In this document: in pieces, positions 1-8,756 of the stretch
Position numbering within the stretch: the stretch's first letter is position 1
Layout: each line of letters starts with the position of its first letter
From: Roseicyclus marinus
Lineage (GTDB): Bacteria; Pseudomonadota; Alphaproteobacteria; Rhodobacterales; Rhodobacteraceae
DNA: 64,000 bases
Reading direction: 5' to 3'
NCBI RefSeq assembly: GCF_036322625.1
Contig: NZ_AP027266.1
Location: forward strand, 2,669,001 to 2,733,000
Translations under genes and position numbers: made by a program
Notes under the pieces: model-generated
What the model was told of the DNA's origin: nothing
The model's input: only the letters and a program-made list of their open reading frames with translations
Databases searched by the model: none

Positions 1-926
1 CCCTGAGCCCCGAGGCGGCGCTGCATTACCACAACCCGGTAAGGTCGCGGTCGGAGATCGCGATGGGGGTGGCTGCCGGTGTCGCGTCCTGGAGCGTGGA
101 TCAGCCGGGGGAATGGCGCAAGCTGGACGGGGCGCTGCCGCCGGGGGCGGAGGTCGCGGTCAGGTTCAAGCTGGCGGTCAGCGGCGCGGCCTATGATTTC
201 GGCGAGAAATTCGGCGCGACGGAGGCGGAGGCCGTGGCGCTTTTGGCGCAGGTGGCGGGGGCTGGGTTCCGCCCTGCCCTGACCTTTCACCCCGGAACGC
301 AATGCGCGGACCCCGAGGCCTGGGCGGCCTATATCGAGGCGGCGGGCCGGATCGCGGGGGCGGCAGGCGTGCGGCTTGCGCGGTTGAACGTGGGCGGGGG
401 GTTTCCGTCGCACAGGATGCGGGGCGAGGTGCCGCCGCTCGACGCGATCTTCGCGCGGATCGGGGCGGCGGTGCGGGAGGTCTTTGGCGAGGAGGCGCCC
501 ACGCTTGTCTGCGAGCCGGGGCGCGCGCTGGTGGCCGAGGCGGTCAGCCTTGCGCTGCGGGTGAAATCGCTGCGCGGCATGGGCGAGGTCTATCTGAACG
601 ACGGCATCTACGGGGCGCTGGCGGAACAGCCGCTGATGGGCATGACCGACCGCATCCGGGTGATGGCCCCCGACGGGCGGGCAAGGGCGGGCGCAGCCCG
701 TGACAGGCTGGTCTGGGGGCCGACCTGTGACAGCCTGGACCGGTTGCCGGGCAAACTGCCCCTGCCCTGCGACATGGCGGAGGGCGATTACCTGCTGATC
801 GACGGGATGGGGGCCTATTCCACGGCGACGGTGACGCGGTTCAATGGCTACGGGGGCCTGCGGCTGGCGACGGTGCGGGCGCTGAACGAGCCAAGCGGCA
901 CTGGACACCACCGCCCATGCGCCTAG
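1..926 (+). CDS. Ornithine/diaminopimelate decarboxylase-like PLP enzyme, 5' truncated by window
   Basis: Fold-type III PLP amino-acid decarboxylase of the eukaryotic-type ornithine decarboxylase family, which makes putrescine from ornithine. The open frame enters the window already coding (in frame from base 3), and its first residues (HYHNPVRSRSEI) match the conserved ODC stretch around YANPCK. The PLP lysine must therefore lie upstream. Visible motifs are the phosphate-binding glycine stretch NVGGGFPS, CEPGRALV, the active-site cysteine motif WGPTCDSLDRL and the C-terminal DYLLIDGMGAYSTATVTRFNGY. The stop is at 924-926 and the next gene starts 36 nt on. Family assignment is secure; the exact amino-acid substrate is inferred. 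Confidence 0.85.
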   Translation, partial: LSPEAALHYHNPVRSRSEIAMGVAAGVASWSVDQPGEWRKLDGALPPGAEVAVRFKLAVSGAAYDFGEKFGATEAEAVALLAQVAGAGFRPALTFHPGTQCADPEAWAAYIEAAGRIAGAAGVRLARLNVGGGFPSHRMRGEVPPLDAIFARIGAAVREVFGEEAPTLVCEPGRALVAEAVSLALRVKSLRGMGEVYLNDGIYGALAEQPLMGMTDRIRVMAPDGRARAGAARDRLVWGPTCDSLDRLPGKLPLPCDMAEGDYLLIDGMGAYSTATVTRFNGYGGLRLATVRALNEPSGTGHHRPCA

Positions 927-961
927 TGTCCCGTCACGGGATACGAAAAGGGGCGCAAGCG

Positions 962-3259
962 ATGAGCAAGTTCGGAACCAGCCAGCCGGTGACCCGGTTG
1001 GAGGATACGCGGTTTCTGACCGGCAAGGGCCGCTATGTGGACGATATCGCGCCCGAGGGCGCGCTCCATGCCTTTGTCTTTCGCAGCACGGCGGCCCATG
1101 GCGTCATCACGGCGCTCGACGTGTCCGAGGCGCGGGAGGCACCGGGTGTCCATCTGGTCCTGACGGCGGAGGATCTGGCGCAAGCGGGTCTGAAGAACGC
1201 GATGAAATATGCACCCGTCAAGAACGGCGACGGATCGCGCCCGCCCCTGCCTGCGCGCCCCGTTCTGGCCGAGGGACGGGTGCGCTTCGTGGGCGAGCCC
1301 GTGGCCTTTGTCGTGGCCGACAGCCTTGCGCAGGCCAAGGATGCTGCCGAGCTGATCATTCTGGAGCTGGAGGACAGGCCCGCCAAGTTGGATATCGCGC
1401 CGGGGGGCGAGGTGCTGCACGAGGTGGCCCCCGACAACGTGGCCTATGATTTCGCCATGGGGGATGCGGCGGCGACCGAGGCCGCGCTGGCGGGGGCTGC
1501 CCATGTCGTGACCCATACGAGCCACGACAACCGGGTGATCGTGAACAGCATGGAGCCGCGCGGCTGCTACGCCGAGCCCGAGGGCGAGCGTATCCATCTG
1601 GCCGTCAACGGTCAGGGCGTCTGGGGCACCAAGGGCGAATTGGCCAAGTGGTTTGGCTGGTCCGAGGATCGGGTGCGCGTGACCAACCCCGATGTGGGCG
1701 GCGGGTTCGGGATGAAGGGGATGAATTACCCCGAGAACCTGCTCGCGGCACAGGCGGCGCGGATGCTGGGCCGCCCGGTGCGCTGGATGGGCGAGCGCAC
1801 GGAATCGATGCTGTCGGACAATGGCGGGCGTGACCTGATCGTGACGACCACGCTGGGCTTCGATGCCGATCTGAAATTGGTGGCCTTTCGCACCGACAGC
1901 CTGTCGAACATGGGGGCCTATCCGTCGAATTTCGGGATGAACATCCAGTCATCGCTCTATTCCAAGGTTCTGACCGGCACCTATGACGTGCAGACCTACC
2001 ATTTCCGCAATCGCGGCATCTATACGAGCACGACGCAGATCGACGCCTATCGCGGCGCGGGGCGGCCCGAAGCGATCTATGCGCTGGAACGCGCGATGGA
2101 TTTCGCGGCGCGCGAATTGGGGGTGGACCCGCTGGAGTTGCGGCGGCGGAATTTCATCGCAAGCGCGCAATTTCCCTATCGGAGCGCCACGGGCGAGCTT
2201 TACGACGTGGGCGATTTCCACCGGGTGCTGACGCGCGCGGAGGCAGAGGCCGATGTGGCGGGCTTTGCCAAGCGGCGGGCGGCATCGGAGGCGCAGGGCA
2301 AGCTGCGCGGTCTGGGCCTGTGCTATTACATCGAGAGCATTCTGGGCGATCCGTCGGAAACCGCGACGATCGAGATCACGGCGACCGGGGCCAAGGTCTA
2401 TGTCGGCACCCAGTCGAACGGACAGGGGCATGAGACGGTCTATGCGCAGTTGTTGCATGACCAGACGGGCCTGCCGCTGGACGCCATCGAGATCGTGCAG
2501 GGCGACAGCGACCTGATCGCCCATGGCGGCGGCACGGGCGGGTCGCGGTCGGTGACGGTGCAGGGCATGGCGATGCGCGCCACGGCCGAGACGCTGATCA
2601 CGGGGCTGAGTGCCTTTCTGGCCGAGGATATGGACCGGGCCGATATCGGCTTTGACGCGGAAGAAGGCGTGTTCCGCGCGCCGGGGTCGAACGTGGTGGT
2701 GACGCTGATCGAGGCGGCGGGACGCGCCCGCGCCGCCGGACGCCCCGATCTGGCCAAGGTGACCGAGACGCGCACCCTGCCGGGGCGGTCCTATCCCAAT
2801 GGCTGCCACATCACCGAGGTCGAGATCGACCGCGATACCGGGGCGGTCCGGGTGGACCGCTACACGGTGGTCGATGATTTCGGCAACCTGATGAACCCGA
2901 GGCTGGCCGAGGGGCAGGTTCATGGCGGCGTGGTGCAGGGGATCGGGCAGGCGCTGACCGAACATGTCGTCTTTGACGACACGGGGCAGCTGTTGACCGC
3001 GACCTTCATGGATTACGGGATGCCGCGCGCCGATGATGCGCCCTTTATCGCGTTCCACACCGAACCCGTCCCCTCGACCGCGAACCCGCTGGGCATGAAG
3101 GGCTGCGGCGAGGCGGGGACGGTGGGCGCGCTGGCCGCTGTCGCCAACGCGGTTCAGGATGCGCTCTGGCCGCTTGGCGTGCGGCAGGTCGACATGCCGT
3201 TCACGCCCGCGCGGGTCTGGGACATGCTGCAGAAGCCCGCGCGGATCGCCGCCGAATAG
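962..3259 (+). CDS. Xanthine dehydrogenase/CO dehydrogenase family molybdopterin-binding large subunit (form II CoxL-like)
   Basis: Molybdenum hydroxylase large subunit, 765 aa. The start at 962 (MSKFGTSQPV) follows an AAAAGGGG ribosome site; an upstream in-frame ATG at 917 lacks one. The N-terminal a/b-hammerhead region carries LTGKGRYVDDI, followed by VGGGFGMKG of the Mo-pterin binding part. The active-site loop reads AYRGAGR (residues 362-368), the form II signature, rather than the AYxCSFR of true CO dehydrogenases. The base-catalyst glutamate is E717 in KGCGEAG. The FAD (CoxM) and iron-sulfur (CoxS) partners that normally sit beside it are absent on either side, so they must be elsewhere. 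The substrate is unknown; CO is unlikely to be the main one. Confidence 0.9.
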   Translation: MSKFGTSQPVTRLEDTRFLTGKGRYVDDIAPEGALHAFVFRSTAAHGVITALDVSEAREAPGVHLVLTAEDLAQAGLKNAMKYAPVKNGDGSRPPLPARPVLAEGRVRFVGEPVAFVVADSLAQAKDAAELIILELEDRPAKLDIAPGGEVLHEVAPDNVAYDFAMGDAAATEAALAGAAHVVTHTSHDNRVIVNSMEPRGCYAEPEGERIHLAVNGQGVWGTKGELAKWFGWSEDRVRVTNPDVGGGFGMKGMNYPENLLAAQAARMLGRPVRWMGERTESMLSDNGGRDLIVTTTLGFDADLKLVAFRTDSLSNMGAYPSNFGMNIQSSLYSKVLTGTYDVQTYHFRNRGIYTSTTQIDAYRGAGRPEAIYALERAMDFAARELGVDPLELRRRNFIASAQFPYRSATGELYDVGDFHRVLTRAEAEADVAGFAKRRAASEAQGKLRGLGLCYYIESILGDPSETATIEITATGAKVYVGTQSNGQGHETVYAQLLHDQTGLPLDAIEIVQGDSDLIAHGGGTGGSRSVTVQGMAMRATAETLITGLSAFLAEDMDRADIGFDAEEGVFRAPGSNVVVTLIEAAGRARAAGRPDLAKVTETRTLPGRSYPNGCHITEVEIDRDTGAVRVDRYTVVDDFGNLMNPRLAEGQVHGGVVQGIGQALTEHVVFDDTGQLLTATFMDYGMPRADDAPFIAFHTEPVPSTANPLGMKGCGEAGTVGALAAVANAVQDALWPLGVRQVDMPFTPARVWDMLQKPARIAAE

Positions 3260-3265
3260 GGGCGT

Positions 3266-3970
3266 TCAGGTCCGCGCTTTTTCGAAGGCGGCCCAGGCCG
3301 CTTCGAAGGCCGCGAAATCGAACCCCGGCTGGCGCGCGGGATCGAGGATCAGGCGCTCTGTCTCCAGGAGCTTGCGGATCGCGCCGGCCAGCTGCGGCAC
3401 GACCTCGGGCGGGATGACGAGCGCGCCGTGGCGGTCGGCGTGGATCAGGTCCCCCTGGGCGATGGTCAGGCCGAAGATGGTGACGGGTTCCCCGAGGCTG
3501 CGGACATGGACGAAGCCGTGGCTGGGGCCGATGGAGCCTGCCACCACGGGAAAGCCGTCGGGCAGATCGCCCAGATCGCGCATGACGCCATTGGTCAGCG
3601 CGCCCGACATGCCGAAGCCCTTGTGGATCGTGGTGTTCACCTCGCCCCAATAGGCGCCGATGCACTGGGGGTAATCGAGATCCTCGACCACCGCGACGGA
3701 GGGTTTGGGGCCGTCATGCATCGCCTTGTAATAGGCCATGCGGCGGGCGCGGATGATCTCGGGCGGTTCGGTGGGGGGCGCAAGGGCCGCGATCTGGGCG
3801 GTGACGGCATGGCCCACGATGGCGCGGCCCGGTTCTGAACAGAGCATGGTGCCCCGGGTGAAGGCGGCAAAGCCGCGCTTGCCCTGCGCCACCTCGATGG
3901 CGTTGCAGACGGTCGGCGTGTCGACGCGCGACAGGAGGTCGAGAAGATCGGGGGTCATGGTCGGTGTCAT
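3266..3970 (-). CDS. RraA family protein (HMG aldolase/oxaloacetate decarboxylase-like)
   Basis: 234 aa protein of the RraA/4-hydroxy-4-methyl-2-oxoglutarate aldolase family, which cleaves or decarboxylates 2-oxo acids with a divalent metal. The diagnostic stretch GALTNGVMRDLGDLPDGFPVVAG carries the Arg-Asp pair used for substrate and metal. The start at 3970 overlaps the upstream hydrolase stop as ATGA; a second Met at 3958 is possible. It is the last gene of the large minus-strand operon, so it probably performs the final carbon-carbon cleavage or decarboxylation of the imported compound. It converges on the CoxL-type gene with 6 nt between stops. Confidence 0.85.
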   Translation of the reverse strand: MTPTMTPDLLDLLSRVDTPTVCNAIEVAQGKRGFAAFTRGTMLCSEPGRAIVGHAVTAQIAALAPPTEPPEIIRARRMAYYKAMHDGPKPSVAVVEDLDYPQCIGAYWGEVNTTIHKGFGMSGALTNGVMRDLGDLPDGFPVVAGSIGPSHGFVHVRSLGEPVTIFGLTIAQGDLIHADRHGALVIPPEVVPQLAGAIRKLLETERLILDPARQPGFDFAAFEAAWAAFEKART

Positions 3971-4653
3971 GGGGAAAGCCAGTCCTTGAGGGCGGTGCGA
4001 AGGCGGATGGGGGTTTCGAGCGGCGGCAGATGGCCCGCCCCCTGCACGATCACCAGCCGCGATTGCGGCATGAGCGCATGCATAAGGTCGTGGCGGTCGC
4101 GGGGACAGAGGCGGTCCTCGGACCCCATCAGGACAAGCGCGGGACCGGTGAAGCGGGCAAGTGTCGCGGTGCGGTCGGCACGGTCCCGCAGCGCGATGGA
4201 CTGGCGGCGGAACACCTCGGGGCCCAGCGCCTCGGCCATGGAAAGACACAGGTCGAGCGTGGCGGTATCGCCCGCATCGGCGAGGTAATTGGGTTTGAGT
4301 TCATCGCGCATCACGCCCCGGAGGTCGCCTGACAAAGCGCGCGCGATCTGGGGGGCGCGGCGGGCCGCGACCTCCGCGCGTTCGGCGAGCGGGTTGGTGT
4401 CGAGAAGCGCCAGCCGTTCGACCCTGTCGGGGGCTTGTTCCAGCATCTCCATCGCCACGATCCCGCCCATCGACAGGCCCGCCAGCGCGAAACGGGGCGG
4501 GGCCTCAGACAGGATCGCCGCGGCCATGGCGGCGATGCTCTCGCCCTCCACCGGCAGGGCGTGATGCACAGGCCGGGGGGCCAGCGCATCGGGCAGCTTT
4601 CCCCACATGCGCGCGTCGCACATCATGCCGGGGATCAGGACAAGGGGCGTCAT
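3967..4653 (-). CDS. Alpha/beta-fold hydrolase
   Basis: 228 aa hydrolase with a full catalytic triad: nucleophile S61 in the elbow GLSMGG, an acid in LVLMGSEDRLCP and a histidine in QGAGHLPPLE. It belongs to the esterase/enol-lactonase-like group. The chosen start MTPLVLIPGM overlaps the upstream methyltransferase stop (ATGA); the open frame extends further upstream only as antisense noise. No signal peptide, so cytoplasmic. Within the operon it may open a lactone or ester intermediate; this is inference from context. Confidence 0.85.
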   Translation of the reverse strand: MTPLVLIPGMMCDARMWGKLPDALAPRPVHHALPVEGESIAAMAAAILSEAPPRFALAGLSMGGIVAMEMLEQAPDRVERLALLDTNPLAERAEVAARRAPQIARALSGDLRGVMRDELKPNYLADAGDTATLDLCLSMAEALGPEVFRRQSIALRDRADRTATLARFTGPALVLMGSEDRLCPRDRHDLMHALMPQSRLVIVQGAGHLPPLETPIRLRTALKDWLSP

Positions 4654-5771
4654 GCCGCGCGCCTTGCCCCTTCGGACAGGGTGGCGAGCTTGGCCCATGC
4701 GATCTCGGGATCGACGGCACCGAAGCCCGCGAAGGTGCCGAAACCGCAATCGCTGCCCGCGATCACGCGGTCCTTGCCCACGATCGCCGTGAAGCGTTCC
4801 AGACGCTGGGCGACCAGATCGGGGTGTTCGATGAAATTCGTGGTCGTGTCGACGGCACCGGGCACCAACACCTTGTCCGAGGGGATATCCCCCGCCCGGT
4901 CGCGGAAAACGGTCCATTCATGGCCGTGGCGCGGATTGGCGGTTTCGAACAGGACGTAGCGCGCGGGCACCCGCATCAGGAGCGGGAACATCGTGGCCAT
5001 GTCGATGTCGCAGCAATGCGGCCCTTCGTAATTGCCCCAGCAGATATGGAGCCGCACCCGGTCGGTGGGCAGACCGTCCAGCGCGCGTTCGAGCGCTGCG
5101 ACATGGGTTTCGGCCACCGCGAGGAATTCGGCATCGCTGAGATCGGTGAAAAGCATGTGCCGCGACAGCGCGAGATCGGGGCAATCGAGTTGCAGGTCGA
5201 GACCCGCCTCGAGGATCGTCTTGTATTCATCGCGCATCGCATCGGCCAGCGCCTCGAGATAGGCGGCGCGGTCGGGGTAATGGGCGTTTTGCAAAAACAG
5301 CGAGATGACGCCGGGCGAGGCGGCGTTCATGAACCCGCGTTCCACCCCGTGGGCGGCCATCGCGGCCTTGAGATTGGTGATGTCCTTTTGCAGCTCCCCC
5401 TGCCCTTTCGAGGTCACGGGGCCGGTGCATTGCGGGCGCGCATAGGTCGGCGTGCCGCCCGATTTCGCCAGCCGGTCGAGAAAGGTCGGGAACATCTTGA
5501 GATCGGCGGGCGCATTGCGCGGGCTGTCGCCGGAAAAGCCGGTGTAGCGGTCTTTCACGTAGGTCGCGTAGCTGATCTTGGAGCATTCGCCATCCGAGAC
5601 GATGTCGATGCCTGCCTCTTTCTGGCGGCGGACATTTTCCATCACGGCCTCGGCCATGCAGGCGTCGAAGGCCTCCGCGTCGTAATCCTCGCCGCGTTCG
5701 CGGGCGAAGAGGAAATCCACGACCTTCTGGCTGCGCGGCAGGCTGCCGACATGGGTGGAAAGAAGGGTCAT
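4650..5771 (-). CDS. Cobalamin-independent methionine synthase II-like zinc methyltransferase
   Basis: 373 aa protein of the MetE C-terminal-domain/epoxyalkane:CoM transferase family, a TIM barrel with a zinc-thiolate site. It begins LLSTHVGSLPRS, the family N-terminal signature. Likely zinc ligands are in RLHICWGNYEGPH and in AGSDCGFGT near the C-terminus. It lacks the N-terminal folate-binding half of true MetE. The ATG at 5771 has GGAG six bases upstream; a GTG one codon earlier is possible. Its place in a catabolic operon suggests thiol-dependent removal of a methyl group or thiol addition to an intermediate, not methionine synthesis. That role is inferred. Confidence 0.85.
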   Translation of the reverse strand: MTLLSTHVGSLPRSQKVVDFLFARERGEDYDAEAFDACMAEAVMENVRRQKEAGIDIVSDGECSKISYATYVKDRYTGFSGDSPRNAPADLKMFPTFLDRLAKSGGTPTYARPQCTGPVTSKGQGELQKDITNLKAAMAAHGVERGFMNAASPGVISLFLQNAHYPDRAAYLEALADAMRDEYKTILEAGLDLQLDCPDLALSRHMLFTDLSDAEFLAVAETHVAALERALDGLPTDRVRLHICWGNYEGPHCCDIDMATMFPLLMRVPARYVLFETANPRHGHEWTVFRDRAGDIPSDKVLVPGAVDTTTNFIEHPDLVAQRLERFTAIVGKDRVIAGSDCGFGTFAGFGAVDPEIAWAKLATLSEGARRAA

Positions 5772-6736
5772 CACAATCTCCGTGTCAGGCCGGCGGGGTC
5801 ATCGGTGTTGCGCACCCGGTAGAGCGAGGCCTCGCCCGTCATCGAAGGCGTGAGGCTGCGCGCGATGCCGGGAGGCACGGCCATGGTGTCGCCGGGGTTG
5901 AGAACGGTCGCGCCGCCGTCCCATGACAGCCGCCAATGGCCGCGCATGGGCATCAGCACCTCGTGCCGTTCGGTGGTGTAGGGCGTGTCGGGGATCGAGC
6001 CGCGCGAGAGGAATTCGACCTCGAAGCCGGGGCGGTCGCGCAAGACGCCATCGGCGGCGATCACGCGGGCAGGCTGCCGGTCGGACAGCGCCATGAGGTC
6101 CCAGTAGCGGGCGACGAAGTCTGGCACGACATCGGCGGTGGTGGGTTCGGGGAAAGCGGCCAGTTCCGCATCGGTCAGAAGCGGCATGGGATCCACCCCA
6201 TCGGGGAGGTGCTGGCCCTGCTTGGTGTCGTAGAGCTTGCCGTTCCGGCCCAGAACGAGGCCATGATCGCGCGCATCCTCGATCACCTGCGGGGCCCAGA
6301 TCACGCCGCCGCCCGCGTCGTCACCGCCCAGAATGGCCATGATCATCCCGTAATCGGTGCCGATATTCTCGAAGCCGCGAAAGATGCCGGTGGGAATGTT
6401 GAAGATGTCGCCCTCTTCAAGCACCACCTCGCCCGCCGTGCCCCAGCGGCCCCAGAAAAAGCGCCAGCGCCCCTTGAGGACGAAAAACACCTCGGCGGTG
6501 CGGTGGCTGTGCAGGCTGTTGCGGCATTTGGGTGGCTGGCCCGCCGCGCCGATGTTGAAGCCGGGCGTGTCGCGGATATGGACATGCTGATCGGGGCTTT
6601 CGCTGACGCCGCCGCCGATGATGGTGAAATTCTCCTTCTGGTTCGAGCCGGGGGTATGGGCGTCGATGAAGGCGGTCTTGCAGGGCCTGAGATCGCCGTA
6701 GCGGACGATGCGGGCTTCCATCTCTTGCGGGGTCAT
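5771..6736 (-). CDS. Bicupin domain protein
   Basis: 321 aa protein with two cupin barrels. The first carries the metal-ligand pattern HSHRTAEVFFVLKGRWRFFWG followed by GDIFNIPTGIFRGFEN. The second (about residues 235-300) carries RHEVLMPMRGHWRLSWDGG and NPGDTMAVPPG and has lost most metal ligands. The layout resembles gentisate-dioxygenase-like bicupins and sugar-acid isomerase cupins, but I cannot assign a reaction. It overlaps the genes on both sides of it by a few bases, so it is translationally coupled inside the catabolic operon. Confidence 0.8.
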   Translation of the reverse strand: MTPQEMEARIVRYGDLRPCKTAFIDAHTPGSNQKENFTIIGGGVSESPDQHVHIRDTPGFNIGAAGQPPKCRNSLHSHRTAEVFFVLKGRWRFFWGRWGTAGEVVLEEGDIFNIPTGIFRGFENIGTDYGMIMAILGGDDAGGGVIWAPQVIEDARDHGLVLGRNGKLYDTKQGQHLPDGVDPMPLLTDAELAAFPEPTTADVVPDFVARYWDLMALSDRQPARVIAADGVLRDRPGFEVEFLSRGSIPDTPYTTERHEVLMPMRGHWRLSWDGGATVLNPGDTMAVPPGIARSLTPSMTGEASLYRVRNTDDPAGLTRRL

Positions 6737-7734
6737 TCCGTGTCACCTGTGTGCAGTAGGATTTGTTTCCAGATCGCGATCTCGTCCCAGAGCGCGCATT
6801 CGCGGCGCAGTCCCCCGGTCTCGCGCGGGCCATTGGGGCCGAAGGGGCCGAATTCGGCATGGGCCATGCCCATGACATGGACGGGCGCGCCGGTGGGCGG
6901 GCCGAAGGCGCCCCAGCCGTCGTGGGTGCCGTCGAGCGACCAGCGGATCGCGGCGCGCGGCGGCATCAGGCCGCCCTCCATCCCGATCACGTGGTGGATG
7001 GTGAAGCGCGCCGAGGGGAAGGATGCGCGCAAGCCCATCCAGCTGTCGGCGATGGCGCGTGCGCCTGTCAGGTGGCGGGCGCCTGCATGGTCTGCTTGTG
7101 CGGCGCGGTCGTGGCTGCCCGTCACATGGGCCAGATCGCCCGCCATGATCCGCGTGAGCGTTTCGGCATAGCGCGCGCCCCAGGGATTGTCGTTGCCGCG
7201 CCCGGTATAGGAGCCGGGGCAATCGGCAGCGGGGGTGAAGGGGCGGTTTGCCGTCTCCGGCCCGCCCTCGCGCGTGATGAGGGTGCGGGCGAAATCGCGG
7301 GGATCGCGCCCGAGCTGGCGGATCAGCCCGCCATTGTCGCGCACCAGCCATTCGTCGTCGATGACATCGGCCCGTGCCGCGCAATCGGCGATGACGCGCA
7401 CGGCGAAGCGCCGCCCCGTCGCGGCACCGAAATAACCGTCGGCGCTGTGAGTGCCGGTCGACAGGATACGGTGGGACGAGAGGTAATGCCCATCGGTTTC
7501 GGACCAGATCACATCCTCGCCCAGCAATTCGCGGTCGGGGAATTCGTGCAGGGTCGCCATGGTCGAGGCGATGACGCCCGCATTGCCGGTGGCCACCCCC
7601 ATGGGTGTGCGGACCGGGATGTCGGGGGCGTACCAATGGTTCAGGCCCGCGATGTCGCGGCCTTCCCAGATGTCGCGGGTGATCCCGAGGATATAATCGG
7701 GAAAATCGCTCCAGCGGTTCGAAAAGCCCTTCAT
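6733..7734 (-). CDS. SnoaL-like (NTF2-fold) polyketide cyclase family protein
   Basis: 333 aa protein composed of two NTF2/SnoaL-like modules, recognised by the repeated pattern of a conserved WYAPD/H segment, charged helices and a curved sheet (for example WEGRDIAGLNHWYAPDIPVRTPMG early and SDSWMGLRASFPSARFTIHHVIG late). Enzymes with this fold act as cyclases, isomerases, hydrolases or binding proteins. It overlaps LacI upstream and the bicupin downstream as ATGA. It is one of three SnoaL-like proteins tied to this locus (also 9517-10581 and 16499-17593), which suggests a bulky hydrophobic substrate or repeated isomerisation steps. Confidence 0.75.
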   Translation of the reverse strand: MKGFSNRWSDFPDYILGITRDIWEGRDIAGLNHWYAPDIPVRTPMGVATGNAGVIASTMATLHEFPDRELLGEDVIWSETDGHYLSSHRILSTGTHSADGYFGAATGRRFAVRVIADCAARADVIDDEWLVRDNGGLIRQLGRDPRDFARTLITREGGPETANRPFTPAADCPGSYTGRGNDNPWGARYAETLTRIMAGDLAHVTGSHDRAAQADHAGARHLTGARAIADSWMGLRASFPSARFTIHHVIGMEGGLMPPRAAIRWSLDGTHDGWGAFGPPTGAPVHVMGMAHAEFGPFGPNGPRETGGLRRECALWDEIAIWKQILLHTGDTE

Positions 7735-8756
7735 GGCTTGTATCCTTGTGGAATGCGGGCCGAGCGGCGCACCATCAGCGGGCCGTCGATGCGGGTTTTC
7801 TGGGGGCTGGCCGTGCCCTCGATCAGGCCAAGCAGCGCCTCCGCCGTGGCGCCCACCATGCGGTTGACGGGTTGGCGGATCGTGGTCAGGTCATAGGCGG
7901 GCCAGGCGGCCATGGGCACATCGTCATAGCCCACGATCGAGATGTCGCCCGGCACGTCGAGACCGAGGCCGAAGCGCAATTCATCCATCACGGCGAAAGC
8001 CATGTGATCGTTGCCGACGAAGATCGCATCGGGGCGGTTGGGGCCTTGGCACAATTCGCGGGCGACGGCGGCGGCGGTGTCGCGGGCATACATGCCGTCG
8101 ACCATCGCGATCGGGGCAAGACCTGCGGCCTCCATCGCCTGCCGGAACCCTTCGGCGCGGTCGCGGCCGGTCGAGGACCCCTGCCAGCCCATCACATGGG
8201 CGATGCGTGTGTGGCCGCCCGCGATCAGGAATTCGGTGGCGCGCCGCCCGCCCGCGACATTGTCCGACGTGATGTCGGTCAGCCGCGCATCATCCTGGCC
8301 CCGGTTGAAGTTCACCACCGGAATGCCCAGCGCCAGAAGCCGCGCGGTCAGGTCGTTGGACATGGAGACGGAGGCGGTGATGATCCCGTCGACGCGGTAA
8401 TCGATCAGTTCCTGCACCACCTCGGCCACCTTTTCGGTCGAGTTCTCGGCCATGAAGACGAGGATGTGGTAGCCGCGATCCTGCAGCGCGCGGCTGAGGC
8501 GTTCGAGCGCCACGGGGTAGAACTGGTTTTCGAGATAGGCCACGACCAGCCCGATGATCCGGGTGCGGCCCGTGATCATGGCGCGTGCAAGCGGATCGGG
8601 GCGATAGCCCAGCTGTTCGGCCGCCGCGCGCACCTTGGCCACGGTCGCCTTGCTGGCGGAGGCACCGGGGGTGAAGACCCGGCTCACCGCCGATTGGCTG
8701 ACACCCGCGAGCCGCGCGACATCATGGGCGGTGACCTTGGCGGGCGCGTCACTCAT
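7731..8756 (-). CDS. LacI family transcriptional regulator
   Basis: 341 aa repressor. The N-terminal helix-turn-helix (residues 9-30, VTAHDVARLAGVSQSAVSRVF) is followed by a periplasmic-binding-protein-like sensor domain with the usual TRIIGLVV, DGIITA, FVGNDHMAFAVMDEL and SIVGYDDVPMA motifs. The start at 8756 overlaps the SDR stop; the upstream extension is noise. It sits inside the operon it probably controls. A palindrome with a central CG, the class operator signature, lies at 16408-16423 in the promoter region of the operon. The effector is expected to be the imported substrate or an early product. Confidence 0.93.
   Translation of the reverse strand: MSDAPAKVTAHDVARLAGVSQSAVSRVFTPGASASKATVAKVRAAAEQLGYRPDPLARAMITGRTRIIGLVVAYLENQFYPVALERLSRALQDRGYHILVFMAENSTEKVAEVVQELIDYRVDGIITASVSMSNDLTARLLALGIPVVNFNRGQDDARLTDITSDNVAGGRRATEFLIAGGHTRIAHVMGWQGSSTGRDRAEGFRQAMEAAGLAPIAMVDGMYARDTAAAVARELCQGPNRPDAIFVGNDHMAFAVMDELRFGLGLDVPGDISIVGYDDVPMAAWPAYDLTTIRQPVNRMVGATAEALLGLIEGTASPQKTRIDGPLMVRRSARIPQGYKP

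Noticed and set aside
4650-5771. Methionine synthase MetE
   Set aside because: Only the C-terminal catalytic half is present and the operon is catabolic.
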